Positions 34,879-44,124 are shown, counted from the stretch's first letter. The stretch: 64,000 bases of DNA from an uncultured Opitutales bacterium (GCA_900548185.1 URJJ01000003.1:1-64000), one strand, 5' to 3'. Numbers and translations: made by a program. The notes: generated by a model from the letters alone, not told the origin.

Positions 34879-36258
34879 CTATTCGGCGACGGGAAGCGAG
34901 GCGATGAACGCGTTTTCCCTAAATCCGCCGCGAACAAAAAACACGCGTCCGCGCGCGAAATTTACGGGGCGCCAGTCCCCGGCGATGGAAGCTTCCCGCA
35001 CAGAGGCCCCCCCTTCTCCGAACGAAACCGCCGCGGCCCGGTTCTCAGCACCTTCCCAACGCAAAACAATCTGCACAAAATTCCCGCCCAGCTTTGAAAA
35101 AGACGTATCGAAAACCACGGGAATCTCGTCCACAGGTTCCGTGAACTTTACCGAGCCCGAAAAATGCGGCTTTTTGAAATCACCCGCCGAAAACACATTG
35201 ATTTCCTCGGAAGCCACGCCCCACTCCGCGCCTTCCGGGCGGGCAGTTGAAAGGAGAACAACACCATCCGCATCCCCCTCTATAAAATAAGGTTTCTGCC
35301 CGCACCCGACGGGGAATTCCCGCAGCCCGTCAAAGCTGTCCGAAATCCTGCGGAGGCCGGTAAACACCTCTTTTGAAAAACTCTCGGCCGCCTCAAACAC
35401 CTTCATCTTCATCTTTCTGGAATATCCGCATTCGGCCCAGCCGGAGTCGTACACCCCCGCCCTGTCCGCTTTCGGCTCATGCGAGTCGAAAACATATGTC
35501 AAAACCCCGAAACCGTCCCCGAGCCGGGATATGTCATACGATACCTCGTATGTAATCCGCCCGAGGTCGAGCTTTTTTAAAAGGGAACACGACGAATCGA
35601 AAAGAGCCGCGGCGAGCCTGGTTTCGGGATATACGAGCACGGCTTTGGGACCGTCCAAAAGCTTGCGCACCTCGGACGGAATTTTCCCGTAGGACTTCGT
35701 TCTCGCAAGCAATGCAAACCCTCCGCCATAAGCGGCGATTTTAACGTCGGATAAGACCGCGTTTCCGCCAAATACGCCCGGAGCTCCGGAATCCAAATCT
35801 TCAGACCATCCCCACTTCCCGAGAAAAACGCTCCTGAATCCTCCGCCGGGAGACGCAACGCCCAAGTGCAGCCTTGCGCCTGACTGGGGATGGACGGCAT
35901 AGCAGAAAGCCACGGCCCCGGCCGGCCCTATGGCGGCGGAACGGGCGAGGTGAAACATCTCCCCGGCCGGAAGCGATGTCTCAAACCCCGCGCCCGGAAT
36001 TTCCCTCATGTTCTCGTCAAACCTGACGAACCGCACCCTGTTTTCGCCCGCGCCTGAAAACCCCGCAAGCACCCCGAACGAACCGTCGGGCATCGCAAAC
36101 ACGCGGCTTATGGAAACGATTTCGCCGGGCTTCCCCCCCAAATCCAAAACGGGCCCGGAAAAGCCGCCGTCCCCGCCTCCGGACGGTGGGACGGACGGGC
36201 CGCATGCGCAAAGGAAAATGGAAAACGCCGCAGCCAAAACTGCAAACCAACGTTCCAC
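34879..36258 (-). CDS. Lipoprotein of unknown function (propeller-like)
   Basis: The mature protein begins after a lipoprotein signal (RWFAVLAAAFSIFLCAC, lipobox LCAC). The likely start is the GTG at 36258 or the TTG just before it, inside the edge of the tandem-repeat array. The open frame continues upstream to 36468, but that part is merely the translated repeat. The body resembles the protein at 32838-34232: PGEIVSISRVFAMPDGSFGV, RFVRFDENMREI, GAVAFCYAVHPQSGARLH. Probably a seven-bladed propeller-like fold. Function unknown. Same strand as the glycosidase genes. About 460 residues mature plus signal. Confidence 0.65.
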   Translation of the reverse strand: MERWFAVLAAAFSIFLCACGPSVPPSGGGDGGFSGPVLDLGGKPGEIVSISRVFAMPDGSFGVLAGFSGAGENRVRFVRFDENMREIPGAGFETSLPAGEMFHLARSAAIGPAGAVAFCYAVHPQSGARLHLGVASPGGGFRSVFLGKWGWSEDLDSGAPGVFGGNAVLSDVKIAAYGGGFALLARTKSYGKIPSEVRKLLDGPKAVLVYPETRLAAALFDSSCSLLKKLDLGRITYEVSYDISRLGDGFGVLTYVFDSHEPKADRAGVYDSGWAECGYSRKMKMKVFEAAESFSKEVFTGLRRISDSFDGLREFPVGCGQKPYFIEGDADGVVLLSTARPEGAEWGVASEEINVFSAGDFKKPHFSGSVKFTEPVDEIPVVFDTSFSKLGGNFVQIVLRWEGAENRAAAVSFGEGGASVREASIAGDWRPVNFARGRVFFVRGGFRENAFIASLPVAE

Positions 36259-36814
36259 CAACGTTCCGTTGGATCCAAGATGCTTGCGCACCAACGTTCC
36301 GTTGGATCTAAGATGCTCACGCATCTTGGTACGATGTGCGCCGCCCGGGTCCGGGCGGCTGTGAGTTTGTCTTACGCATTGCCTGGCGGCAATCGCTTGG
36401 TGGAGACAATCAAGGGTGTATTTGATAGTCATTTTTTTATAAGTAAAAGAGTATTCTGTTTTATCCAAGATGCCCGCGCACCAACGTTCCGTTGGATCTA
36501 AGATGCTTACGCATCTTGGTACGATGTGCGCCGCCCGTATCCGGGCGGCTGTGAGTTTGTCTTACGCATTGCCTGGCGGCAATCGCTGGGTGGGGACAAT
36601 CAAGAGTAAATTTGATAGTCATTTTTTATAAGTAAAAGAGTATTCTGTTTAATCCAAGATGCCCGCGCACCAACGTTCCGTTGGATCTAAGATGCTCACG
36701 CATCTTGGTACGACGTGCGCCGCCCGAGTCCGGGCGGCTGTGAGTTTGTCTTACGCATTGCCTGGCGGCAATCGCTTGGTGGAGACAATCAAGGGTGTAT
36801 TTGATAGTCATTTT
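36247..36814. repeat. Three hairpin-rich tandem repeats of about 190 bases
   Basis: Copies start at 36291, 36481 and 36670 (periods 190 and 189; the third stops near 36814), and a partial lead copy lies at 36247-36290. Each unit contains four inverted repeats: CCAACG/CGTTGG, AAGATGC/GCATCTT, CCGCCCG/CGGGCGG and ATTGCC/GGCAAT. Between copies the bases in the loops change (GGTC, TATC and AGTC in the third hairpin; TCAC, TTAC and TCAC in the second), while the stems stay constant. On the minus strand every unit also reads as a similar open frame (KYTLDCLHQAIAARQCVRQ), probably incidental. I know no named family that fits. Confidence 0.85.
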
Positions 36815-36869
36815 AAATAGACCGTGCCGCAAACCTTCATTTCTTTCAACCCGCAGCGTCCTCCGGAAC

Positions 36870-38180
36870 TTAGGGCCGGCTATCTGCGCCCCCCGGCTTA
36901 CGCGCCGCAGCCCTTTTCACCTCTTCCATCCACCGCCCCCAGTTGCGGTCCACAACCGCCATGTGCGGCTTGGGCTTCCAACCCTCGTCATAGACAGAAA
37001 ATCCGCCGCCGGGGGCGATGTCCACAAACTCCCAGCCGAAGTTGGTGGAGTTTTCAATAGTGTTCATGAGAAGCGCCTCCATTTCTGACGCCTTGTAGTC
37101 GGAACCGTTGACGGTCATGTGTTCGCTCACGGCCCACTTGCGGCCGCAGTCCCGCATGGACTTGTAAACGCGGGCGTAGGCTTTCATGTTGGGGCGGCGC
37201 AGGGAATTGTCCCAAGTCCAGTTTATCTGGATTATGTCGGGCTCGGAAAGGGAATTCAAAAACACGGACGGAATTCCGACCCGCGCGCGCATGGTGGACT
37301 CGTCCGCGTCAAGGTAGTCGGCCGCTATCCACACAGGCTTTCCGCCGAAGCCCTCCCTCATGGCGCGGGCGTCGCCGTTTACCCATCCGGCGAGCCATTC
37401 GGCGCGGAAGCGGTTCCATTGGGCGTCGTTTAGAAAGCTTTCGCTAACGGGGAAGTCTTTTGGAAACGGCGCGGACGGAGCGCCTGAAGCGGCGCGCCAT
37501 TTTTCGTAGGCCCTCTTTGCGGCGGGCGAGTAGTCGAGGCTGCGCGAGCCCATGTACTGGGGCTCGACCGTGGTTTCGCAGTAGAGGAAGTCCTTGTCGG
37601 CGAGGGCGGAGCAAAGGTTTTTTATGAAGCTGCGCGAAGAGCACAGATAGTCTTCGTCAAAAAGCGACGGCACTGTCGAGCCGAAGCCGTATTCGGTGTC
37701 GGAAACCGGCGCGCCTTCGGAGTCTATTGCGACCGCGCCGGGGTGGGCCTTCCAGAAACCCGCCGGGAGCGTCCCGCCGCCGACGCCGTAGGTCTCAACA
37801 GAGAGGGAGGCGAACATGCCGTGGGCGTTTATCGCGTCTATGAGCTTTCTCAGCGGCTCAAGCGACACAGATATGCTGCCGTCGCCAACAAAGTCGAAAT
37901 GGTGCCAGTAGCAGTTTAAGGATAGGTTCGTAAAGCCCTTTGCGGCTATTGCGGGCAGGTGCGAAATCAGCTCCTCTATCTGCCCCGCATTTCCGTAGTC
38001 GCGCAGGGGCTTGCCGCTTTTCATGAATTTCCATTCCCCGTCAACATACAGGCGGCCGTTTTTAAGCTCGCATTTTTTCCCATTTATAACGCGGCTTTCG
38101 GGTCCCCCCGCATGGAGGGAGACCGCCGTTAAAAGCAGTAGGGCGGCAAGGCAGACAATCAGTTTGAAAAACTTTTTCAC
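36870..38180 (-). CDS. Secreted TIM-barrel glycoside hydrolase-like protein
   Basis: The 436-residue protein has a signal peptide (FFKLIVCLAALLLLTAVSLHAGG). The body looks like a clan GH-A type barrel: NLSLNCYWHHFDFVGDGS, DFLYCETTVEPQYMGSRS with candidate acid/base glutamates (E202 or E206), and KWAVSEHMTVNG with a candidate nucleophile (E353). I do not recognise an exact CAZy family. It is a tandem paralogue of the protein encoded at 38989-40242, and the N-terminal third is almost identical at DNA level (see repeats). Unlike that copy it is exported, so the pair may act on both sides of the membrane on the same glycan. Confidence 0.75.
   Translation of the reverse strand: MKKFFKLIVCLAALLLLTAVSLHAGGPESRVINGKKCELKNGRLYVDGEWKFMKSGKPLRDYGNAGQIEELISHLPAIAAKGFTNLSLNCYWHHFDFVGDGSISVSLEPLRKLIDAINAHGMFASLSVETYGVGGGTLPAGFWKAHPGAVAIDSEGAPVSDTEYGFGSTVPSLFDEDYLCSSRSFIKNLCSALADKDFLYCETTVEPQYMGSRSLDYSPAAKRAYEKWRAASGAPSAPFPKDFPVSESFLNDAQWNRFRAEWLAGWVNGDARAMREGFGGKPVWIAADYLDADESTMRARVGIPSVFLNSLSEPDIIQINWTWDNSLRRPNMKAYARVYKSMRDCGRKWAVSEHMTVNGSDYKASEMEALLMNTIENSTNFGWEFVDIAPGGGFSVYDEGWKPKPHMAVVDRNWGRWMEEVKRAAARKPGGADSRP
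37741..38040 (-). repeat. Near-identical segment shared with 39881-40180
   Basis: This 300-base segment, within the secreted hydrolase gene, aligns without gaps to 39881-40180 (constant offset 2140) with only a handful of mismatches, whereas the flanking parts of the two genes differ at many codons. Confidence 0.85.
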
Positions 38181-38224
38181 GGCGGTGGGATGGATGAATG
38201 GCAGCTAAAAACCGAATGTAAAAA

Positions 38225-38253
38225 TATATAACGCATAGCGACATGCAAATCAA
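38225..38253 (-). promoter_or_regulatory. Predicted promoter of the secreted hydrolase gene
   Basis: Minus-strand TTGATT (38253-38248), 17-base spacer, then TATATA (38230-38225), about 45 bases upstream of the ATG at 38180. This suggests that the gene has its own transcription start, separate from the GH38 operon. Confidence 0.5.
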
Positions 38254-38988
38254 GCGCCAAATTCGCCGCAAAAGCGCGGAAGGCGCGGCGGTTTGAATCG
38301 GAATGTTTGAAAATACCTCCAAAGTGGAAGATAGAGGGCAGCCGCCCGCTGTTTTTTCACATTCTGAAACAGGGCTTGTGAAAAAGCTGCCGCCCGGTGT
38401 TATCATCTGTAAAAAATCAAACCTCTTAAGAAATACCGACCCGAGCTTTTTAGCGGAAAATCTCCCATTTGTAAAAACTGCCGCCACATGCACGCGCGAA
38501 TTGAAAAATCCCCCCCCCTTGGAAGGGGTCTGAAAGAGCCTTGAAGGGGCATTGCGCCATTTTTCCGCCCGATACTTCCGCCTGCGGCGAGGGAAAGGCA
38601 GTACGGATGCGCCGCCCCTGCCATGACGGGAGTTGCGGTGCCCGAGAGGCGTTCGCTTTTCCTGGCCCCCCTCAAGCAGAAATCGCCCGCGCCCGGCAAC
38701 CAGCCTTCCCCCCAAAAGTTCGCGGCGCGGCGGCAAACGCCGGTGCGGAAGCGGCGGGTAAAAATACTCCCCACTGCGGGTACAAAAAAAATCCCCCAGC
38801 GCGCGCTTTCCGGCAAAATTCGGGCGGCCCTGAAAATTTCCACAAGCTGCGCGGGCGGCAAAAAGCTTTGTCAGTACGCCGGCTTTTGCATTCCGGACAG
38901 GATGCGCCGCAAAAAAAGGGCGGAAACGCGCCGCGCGCTTCATGCGCAGACGTTTCCGCCCCTTTTCAAACCGGGAATCGCGCTTCCC
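38254..38988. other. 735-base spacer between the two hydrolase paralogues
   Basis: No supported gene. Frames on both strands lack family features. Two short related segments occur (TGAAAAAGCTGCCGCCC near 38378-38394 and TGTAAAAACTGCCGCCAC near 38469-38486), possibly binding sites or chance. The spacer probably carries the 3' end of the GH38/hydrolase transcript and regulatory DNA. Confidence 0.35.
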
Positions 38989-40242
38989 CTATTTCACCTT
39001 GGCGCGGATTTCGGAAATCCACTCGTCCCACCTGTCGTCAACAACCGCCATGGAGGGCTTCGGCGACCAGTCGTTGTTGTAAACCGAGAAGTTTTTCGGC
39101 TTGAAGGAACCCGCCACGACTTCGCCCTCCTTGGAGGGGTCGACGTTGTCCACGGCCACATCCACAAACTCCCAGCCGAAGTTGGTGGAGTTTGCTATGG
39201 TGTTGCGCAGAAGCGCCTCCATCTCGTGCGGGAAGTAGTCGGTTCCGTTTATGGTCATGTGCTCGGTGACAACCCAGTCCCTGCCCGTGGCGTTCATGAC
39301 TTCGCGGACGCGCGCATACGCCTTGGCGTTCGGGTGGCGGTCGTCGAAGTGCCACGTCCAGTTCACCTGTATTATATCCGGCTCGGAGAGGTTGAGCAGG
39401 AAGGTCATGGGGCTTCCGATGCGGGCGGCCATGGTCTTTTCATTGGCGTCGAGGTAGTCGGAGGCTATCCAGACGGGCTTTTCGCCGAAGCCCTCGCGGT
39501 AGGCGCGGGCGTCGCCGTTTACCCATCCGGCGAGCCAGTGGCCGCGGAACACGTTCCAGCAGACGTCGTTTACGAATTCCTCGGGCGCGGGAAGGGTTTC
39601 GGGGAAGGCGGTGGCGTTGACGCATTCTGCGGCGCACCACTTTTCGTAGGCCCTCTTTGCGGCGGGCGAGTAGTCGAGGCTGCGCGAGCCCATGTACTGG
39701 GGCTCGACGGTGGTTTCGCAGTAGAGGAAGTCCTTGTCGGCGAGGGCCTTTGAGAGGTTTTTTATAAAGTTGCGCGAAGAGCGCAGATAGTCCTCGTCAT
39801 ACAGGGACGGCACGACGGAGGCGTAGAAGTATTCCGTATCCGAAGCCTTTTCCCCCTTGGAATCGACTGCGACCGCGTCTGGGTGGGCCTTCCAGAAGCC
39901 CGCCGGGAGCGTCCCGCCGCCGACGCCGTAGGTCTCAACGGAGAGGGAGGCGAACATGCCGTGGGCGTTTATCGCGTCTATGAGCTTTCTGAGCGGCTCA
40001 AGCGACACAGATATGCTGCCGTCGCCAACAAAGTCGAAATGGTGCCAGTAGCAGTTTAAGGATAGGTTCGTAAAGCCCTTTGCGGCTATTGCGGGCAGGT
40101 GCGAAATCAGCTCCTCTATCTGCCCCGCATTTCCGTAGTCGCGCAGGGGCTTGCCGCTTTTCATGAACTTCCACTCTCCGTCGACGTAGAGCCTTCCGCC
40201 CCTGAGTTCGCAGGTTTTTCCGTTTATAATGCGTTTTTTCAT
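38989..40242 (-). CDS. Cytoplasmic TIM-barrel glycoside hydrolase-like protein
   Basis: A 417-residue paralogue of the protein at 36870-38180 without a signal peptide (starts MKKRIINGKTCELRGGRLYV). It keeps the same candidate catalytic segments, CETTVEPQYMGSRS and VVTEHMTINGTDYF, and the same overall length of barrel. It carries an additional loop near the C-terminus (VDNVDPSKEGEVVAGSFKPKN) that the secreted copy lacks. The start lies 21 bases after the stop of the GH38 gene, so the two form an operon. The family is not named with confidence; clan GH-A is inferred from the pattern of glutamates and strands. Confidence 0.75.
   Translation of the reverse strand: MKKRIINGKTCELRGGRLYVDGEWKFMKSGKPLRDYGNAGQIEELISHLPAIAAKGFTNLSLNCYWHHFDFVGDGSISVSLEPLRKLIDAINAHGMFASLSVETYGVGGGTLPAGFWKAHPDAVAVDSKGEKASDTEYFYASVVPSLYDEDYLRSSRNFIKNLSKALADKDFLYCETTVEPQYMGSRSLDYSPAAKRAYEKWCAAECVNATAFPETLPAPEEFVNDVCWNVFRGHWLAGWVNGDARAYREGFGEKPVWIASDYLDANEKTMAARIGSPMTFLLNLSEPDIIQVNWTWHFDDRHPNAKAYARVREVMNATGRDWVVTEHMTINGTDYFPHEMEALLRNTIANSTNFGWEFVDVAVDNVDPSKEGEVVAGSFKPKNFSVYNNDWSPKPSMAVVDDRWDEWISEIRAKVK
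39881..40180 (-). repeat. Near-identical segment shared with 37741-38040
   Basis: Counterpart of the segment in the secreted paralogue. A second block, 39641-39739, is likewise almost identical to 37501-37599 at the same offset of 2140 bases, while the sequence between the blocks has diverged. Confidence 0.85.
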
Positions 40243-40263
40243 GGGTGTATGCTTCCTTTCCGG

Positions 40264-43044
40264 CTATTTGAGTTCGACAAGCACCGTCTGGATTTTCTTG
40301 GGGGCAAGCTCCAGGACAACCGAGTTGCCGGACGCCTTCGCCTTTTTCAGCGGCTCCTCGTTGAGGTTTGCAAGGCGCGCCGACTTCACCGCCCGGGGCA
40401 GGGAAATGCGGCAGGCCTGCGGCTTCTTTGAGGGGTTGAACACGCGCAGGCATATCTCGCCGGAGCGCGCGGCCTTCTTTGCGCAGGAGAGCTGCACTGC
40501 GGGGTTGTCGACGGAGAGGAATCCGGCGCTCATCGGGAGGCTCCCGCCCCGCCTGGCCTTGGATTCGGCGACCAGAAGCGGCGCGGCAAAGCGGTCGGCC
40601 GCGTTGAACAGGGCCTCGTAGTCGGCGCCGAAATCGCCGAAGCAGAGGGCGTACCTGTAAGAGTGCTCGCCGAAGCCCTGGGCGAGGTCGCCTGGCTTGT
40701 ATTCGAGGTCGAAGTCGCCCGAGGTGCAGATTTTGTTTTCGTAGGCGCGCATGACAGTGAGGGCGAACCTGCCGCCTTCAAACGCCTCGTACTCCTTCAG
40801 GCCGCCGCCGAGCACGGCAAACCCGCGGGATGCGTCGCGCACGCCCGCAAACCTCGACATCGGGAAGGTGAGCTCGGGCATGTAGGAATAGGGGTTTTTG
40901 CCGTCGCGCGCTATGCGCCTTTCGGCGACGTCGAACACGGATTCGGCGAACGAATTTTCGGCCCTGACGCCCGTGTCGAACATCGCGCGGAGGCGGTGGT
41001 TGCGGCAGCGGTTTTCAAACTTTACGCATACTTCCAGGTTCCTCGCGCCGGCCTTGAGGGTGTACTCCACCTCGAACTTCACGGGCACGAGGTCCTTTGC
41101 GGCGCGCTCGGACTGGCGCCAGTCCTTGTAGTCGGACGAGCGCGGGGTGTCGGAGGGAATCTTAATCGCAAATTCCGCCTTGACGGAATTTGCAACCGCG
41201 CCGGAGAGCGTGCGCGAAAGCTTCGCCTTCACGCCCCTGGAGGATACAATCAAATCCTTTATCGGCGAGACGTGGCTCCACGAATGGCCCATCTCCCCGC
41301 CGTCTTCAAAGTAGTTCAGGTTTTCGTAGGACGCGCCCGAAGCCTTGTCCGTCACGGTGACGGTGCCGTCCGGGTTGACGTCGGCCTTCAGGAATTCGTT
41401 TTCCATCGAAAAGCCCTTTTCCGCCGCCCTCTTTTCCGCCTTGGGCGTGCGCCTGAGGACAAAGGTCTTGTAGCCGTAGGCCGGAACCGACTCCGCGAAG
41501 AACTCCAGGGCGTACTCGTCGGCGTAGCTCATAAGCGCGAGGTCCGCGTGGTCGCGGAACACCTTCCCGAAATAGCCCGTGGGCGATATTTCAAATTTGG
41601 CGGGCGCGCCGTCGGAATCCTCCAGGGCAAAGCCTTCGCCCTCGATTTCGCGCGCGACGTCCACGAAGGCCGAAACCGTCTCCGAACGCTCGAACGGGAG
41701 CGGGTTGAATACGGTGAGGACAACCGCGTCGGCGGGGAGAGAGGAGGTGTCTATCTTTTCCTGGAGCTTCAGGAGCGATTCGCCCGCTATCATGTCGGAG
41801 AGCGATATGGAGTCGCGCAGGCGGTAGCCGGCGTCCAGCTCTATGCGGTCGATGCCGCAGCCGCCGAGCGTGTCGTGGGCGTGGCACTTGAGGTACTGGC
41901 GCCACGCGAGGTCGTAGAAGGGCGAGAGCCACTCCGCGCCGGAGAGCCAGGCCATGAAGCCGAACGGCTCGGCCTTCTTTGTGAGGGCGTTTTCCGCCTC
42001 GTTTAAGAGCACCTTCTGGCGGGTGCGGGCGGAAATGATGTCGTTTGCTATGTATGAGAAGCCGAACTCGTTCATGCCGAGGTGCCTCACCTCGCCCTCG
42101 ATGACGGGAAGCTCCGACATCTTCACGGCCTTTTTGAGGTCGGCCGAATACTTCGGAAGCGACGAGTAGAACACGTCGCCGTCCCTCTTTGCTATGTCGC
42201 CGCACTGTTCGAGTATCTCGGCCTCGCGCAGGTCGGGGGTGGAGGTGTCCATGCCGTGCATGAGCGCGATGTGGGGGGTGCCGAACTGCTCCTTTTCGGC
42301 GCTGACAAGCTCGTTGAACGCGGCCTCGGCGGCCTCCTTGTCCATCTTCCAGTCGCGCTTGAACACGTAGCCGTGGTTGTAGCGGTTGGCGGCGTCGCAG
42401 AGCTTGAAGGGGGAGGAGTCCTCATGCCAGAAGAAGCGGCGGTTTATGCGGTGGGTCTGCCCCTTGTAGAGCGCCTTGCGCCACACGCCGAAATAGAAGT
42501 TGTAGCGCGCCCCCGTGCCGAAGCGGGAGACGAGCAGGTCGGTGCCGTCCGCCCCGCGCCATACGAACTCGGCCTTCGGGGCCTGCTCCTTTGTTATGCC
42601 GCGGTAGAACATGGCAACGTCCACGCCGAAGCCCTTGTAAATCTGCGGGAGCTGGCTGACCTGGCCCCATCCGAACGGGGTGTAGCCCACCTTCATCGGG
42701 GCGCCGAAGGGCTCGACTGTGAGGTGGCCGTAGAGCATGTTGCGCACGACGGACTCGCCGACGAGGGTGTTCATGTCGAGCGCGGTGTACCACGGGCCGG
42801 CGTTGATGCGGCCTGCGGATATGAGCCTTTTGAGCTCGGCGCGCTTTTCCGGGCGCACTTCGAGGTAGTCCTCAAGCGGCACGGCCTGGGAGTCGAGAAG
42901 GAAGGTGTAGCCGGGAATCTTCTTCATTATGACCAGGAGGTCGTCTATGAAGTCGACAGTCATTTTGCGGGTGTGCTCGAAGTCCAGGGTCCATTCCCTG
43001 TCGAGGTGGGTGTTGGGTATAAAGTGGTACTTGTATTTAGCCAT
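40264..43044 (-). CDS. GH38 alpha-mannosidase-like protein
   Basis: A 926-residue cytoplasmic protein from the ATG at 43044 (MAKYKYHFIPNTHLDREW). Zinc ligands of GH38 are visible: H13 and D15 in THLDREW and H390/D391 in CHAHDTLGG. The C-terminal beta-sandwich regions (EYTLKAGARNLEVCVKFENR, LELAPKKIQTVLVEL) follow the family layout. At the position of the catalytic nucleophile, which is also a zinc ligand, the usual PDxFG motif reads YTPFG (T122), followed by WGQVSQLPQI with a two-residue-longer loop. This may define a subgroup rather than a dead enzyme. First gene of the leftward carbohydrate cluster, divergent from the HAD phosphatase. It likely trims imported alpha-mannosides. Confidence 0.88.
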   Translation of the reverse strand: MAKYKYHFIPNTHLDREWTLDFEHTRKMTVDFIDDLLVIMKKIPGYTFLLDSQAVPLEDYLEVRPEKRAELKRLISAGRINAGPWYTALDMNTLVGESVVRNMLYGHLTVEPFGAPMKVGYTPFGWGQVSQLPQIYKGFGVDVAMFYRGITKEQAPKAEFVWRGADGTDLLVSRFGTGARYNFYFGVWRKALYKGQTHRINRRFFWHEDSSPFKLCDAANRYNHGYVFKRDWKMDKEAAEAAFNELVSAEKEQFGTPHIALMHGMDTSTPDLREAEILEQCGDIAKRDGDVFYSSLPKYSADLKKAVKMSELPVIEGEVRHLGMNEFGFSYIANDIISARTRQKVLLNEAENALTKKAEPFGFMAWLSGAEWLSPFYDLAWRQYLKCHAHDTLGGCGIDRIELDAGYRLRDSISLSDMIAGESLLKLQEKIDTSSLPADAVVLTVFNPLPFERSETVSAFVDVAREIEGEGFALEDSDGAPAKFEISPTGYFGKVFRDHADLALMSYADEYALEFFAESVPAYGYKTFVLRRTPKAEKRAAEKGFSMENEFLKADVNPDGTVTVTDKASGASYENLNYFEDGGEMGHSWSHVSPIKDLIVSSRGVKAKLSRTLSGAVANSVKAEFAIKIPSDTPRSSDYKDWRQSERAAKDLVPVKFEVEYTLKAGARNLEVCVKFENRCRNHRLRAMFDTGVRAENSFAESVFDVAERRIARDGKNPYSYMPELTFPMSRFAGVRDASRGFAVLGGGLKEYEAFEGGRFALTVMRAYENKICTSGDFDLEYKPGDLAQGFGEHSYRYALCFGDFGADYEALFNAADRFAAPLLVAESKARRGGSLPMSAGFLSVDNPAVQLSCAKKAARSGEICLRVFNPSKKPQACRISLPRAVKSARLANLNEEPLKKAKASGNSVVLELAPKKIQTVLVELK

Positions 43045-43190
43045 ATTGGACGCAAATCGTGCACATGATTCCGCGTTAGGCAAGCATTTTCAAAGCCCCG
43101 CAACGCCCTTGAAAAGCGGCATTAAGGCGGTTGACAAGCGCCCCGAAAAGCCGCATAAACGCCGTTTTAAATAAAAACCCTCCGGACAGA

Positions 43191-43991
43191 ATGGGAACTT
43201 TTGACATAAGGCTGGTTGCAAGCGACCTCGACGGCACGCTCCTCGACTCCCAGGCGCGCCTGCCGCCCGACTTTCCCGAAATATTCGGGCGAATGCGCGC
43301 CCACGGAGTGGCGTTTGCCGCAGTCTCGGGGCGCCAGATACACAACATGCGCTCGAAATTCCCCGGAATCGAGGACGAAATATACTTCGCTGCCGAAAAC
43401 GGGGCGTACGTCACAAAGGCGGGCGAGGAGCTGATGTCGCTCGAGCTTTCGCGCGGGGACGTCGCCGAGCTTCTGGAGGCGGCGCGCACGGTGCCGAACG
43501 CCTACGCGGTGCTGTCGGGCAAAAAGTTCGCCTACATAGAAAACCCCGACCCGGTTTTCCTCGAAAGGCTCACGAGCTACTCCGGCTACATAAAACCCGT
43601 GCGCGACATATCCGAAGTCGAAGGCGACACCTTCTACAAGTTCACAGTCTGCGACCTTTCAAACCCCTCCACAAACGCCCTGCCCCGCTTCGCCCACCTG
43701 CGCGGAAGGTTCCAGATAAAAGTCTCGGGGACGAGGTGGATGGACGTGACCCACCCGCTCGCCGACAAGGGCCGCGCCCTGACCCTCATACAGCGCCTCA
43801 CGGGCGCCACGCGCGACCAGACCGCAGCCTTCGGCGACTACCTAAACGACGTTGAAATGCTCCGGAACGCCCGGCACTCCTACGCCATGGCAAACGCCCA
43901 CCCCGAAATAAAGGCCGTCGCAAGCCGAACGACCTACTCGAATAACGAGTGCGGCGTGACCCGCGCCCTCGACGCAATCCTCCCCCGCTGA
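43191..43991 (+). CDS. Cof-type HAD-IIB phosphatase
   Basis: HAD hydrolases of the Cof/IIB type dephosphorylate sugar phosphates and related metabolites. From the ATG at 43191 (MGTFDIRLVASDLDGTLLDS) the 266-residue product shows motif I DLDGTLLD (D12 nucleophile, D14), motif II near AAVSGR, Lys in DKGRAL (motif III) and motif IV AFGDYLNDVEML, then NAHPEIKAVASR, typical of the family end. The frame extends to 43131, but the extra residues are unlike the family. It is divergent from the GH38 gene and could handle a phosphorylated sugar from the same pathway, which is inferred from position only. Confidence 0.9.
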   Translation: MGTFDIRLVASDLDGTLLDSQARLPPDFPEIFGRMRAHGVAFAAVSGRQIHNMRSKFPGIEDEIYFAAENGAYVTKAGEELMSLELSRGDVAELLEAARTVPNAYAVLSGKKFAYIENPDPVFLERLTSYSGYIKPVRDISEVEGDTFYKFTVCDLSNPSTNALPRFAHLRGRFQIKVSGTRWMDVTHPLADKGRALTLIQRLTGATRDQTAAFGDYLNDVEMLRNARHSYAMANAHPEIKAVASRTTYSNNECGVTRALDAILPR

Positions 43992-44124
43992 GGCTCCGAA
44001 AACCGGCCTGGGCCGCCGCAGGCCGGGCGCCCCGCGCCGCGCATCCGGCATACAAAGAAAGCGCAAAGGCCGCACCACAGCGCGCGTCAACCCGCTAAAA
44101 ATTTCGCAAAAATTTCAAAAGTAT

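Noticed and set aside
36247..36814. CRISPR array
   Set aside because: Units are about 190 bases with internal hairpins and no unique spacers.
36259..36832. Repeated minus-strand frames with the KYTLDCLHQ peptide as real short proteins
   Set aside because: They follow directly from the tandem repeats, and the variation between copies keeps hairpin stems, not codon sense.
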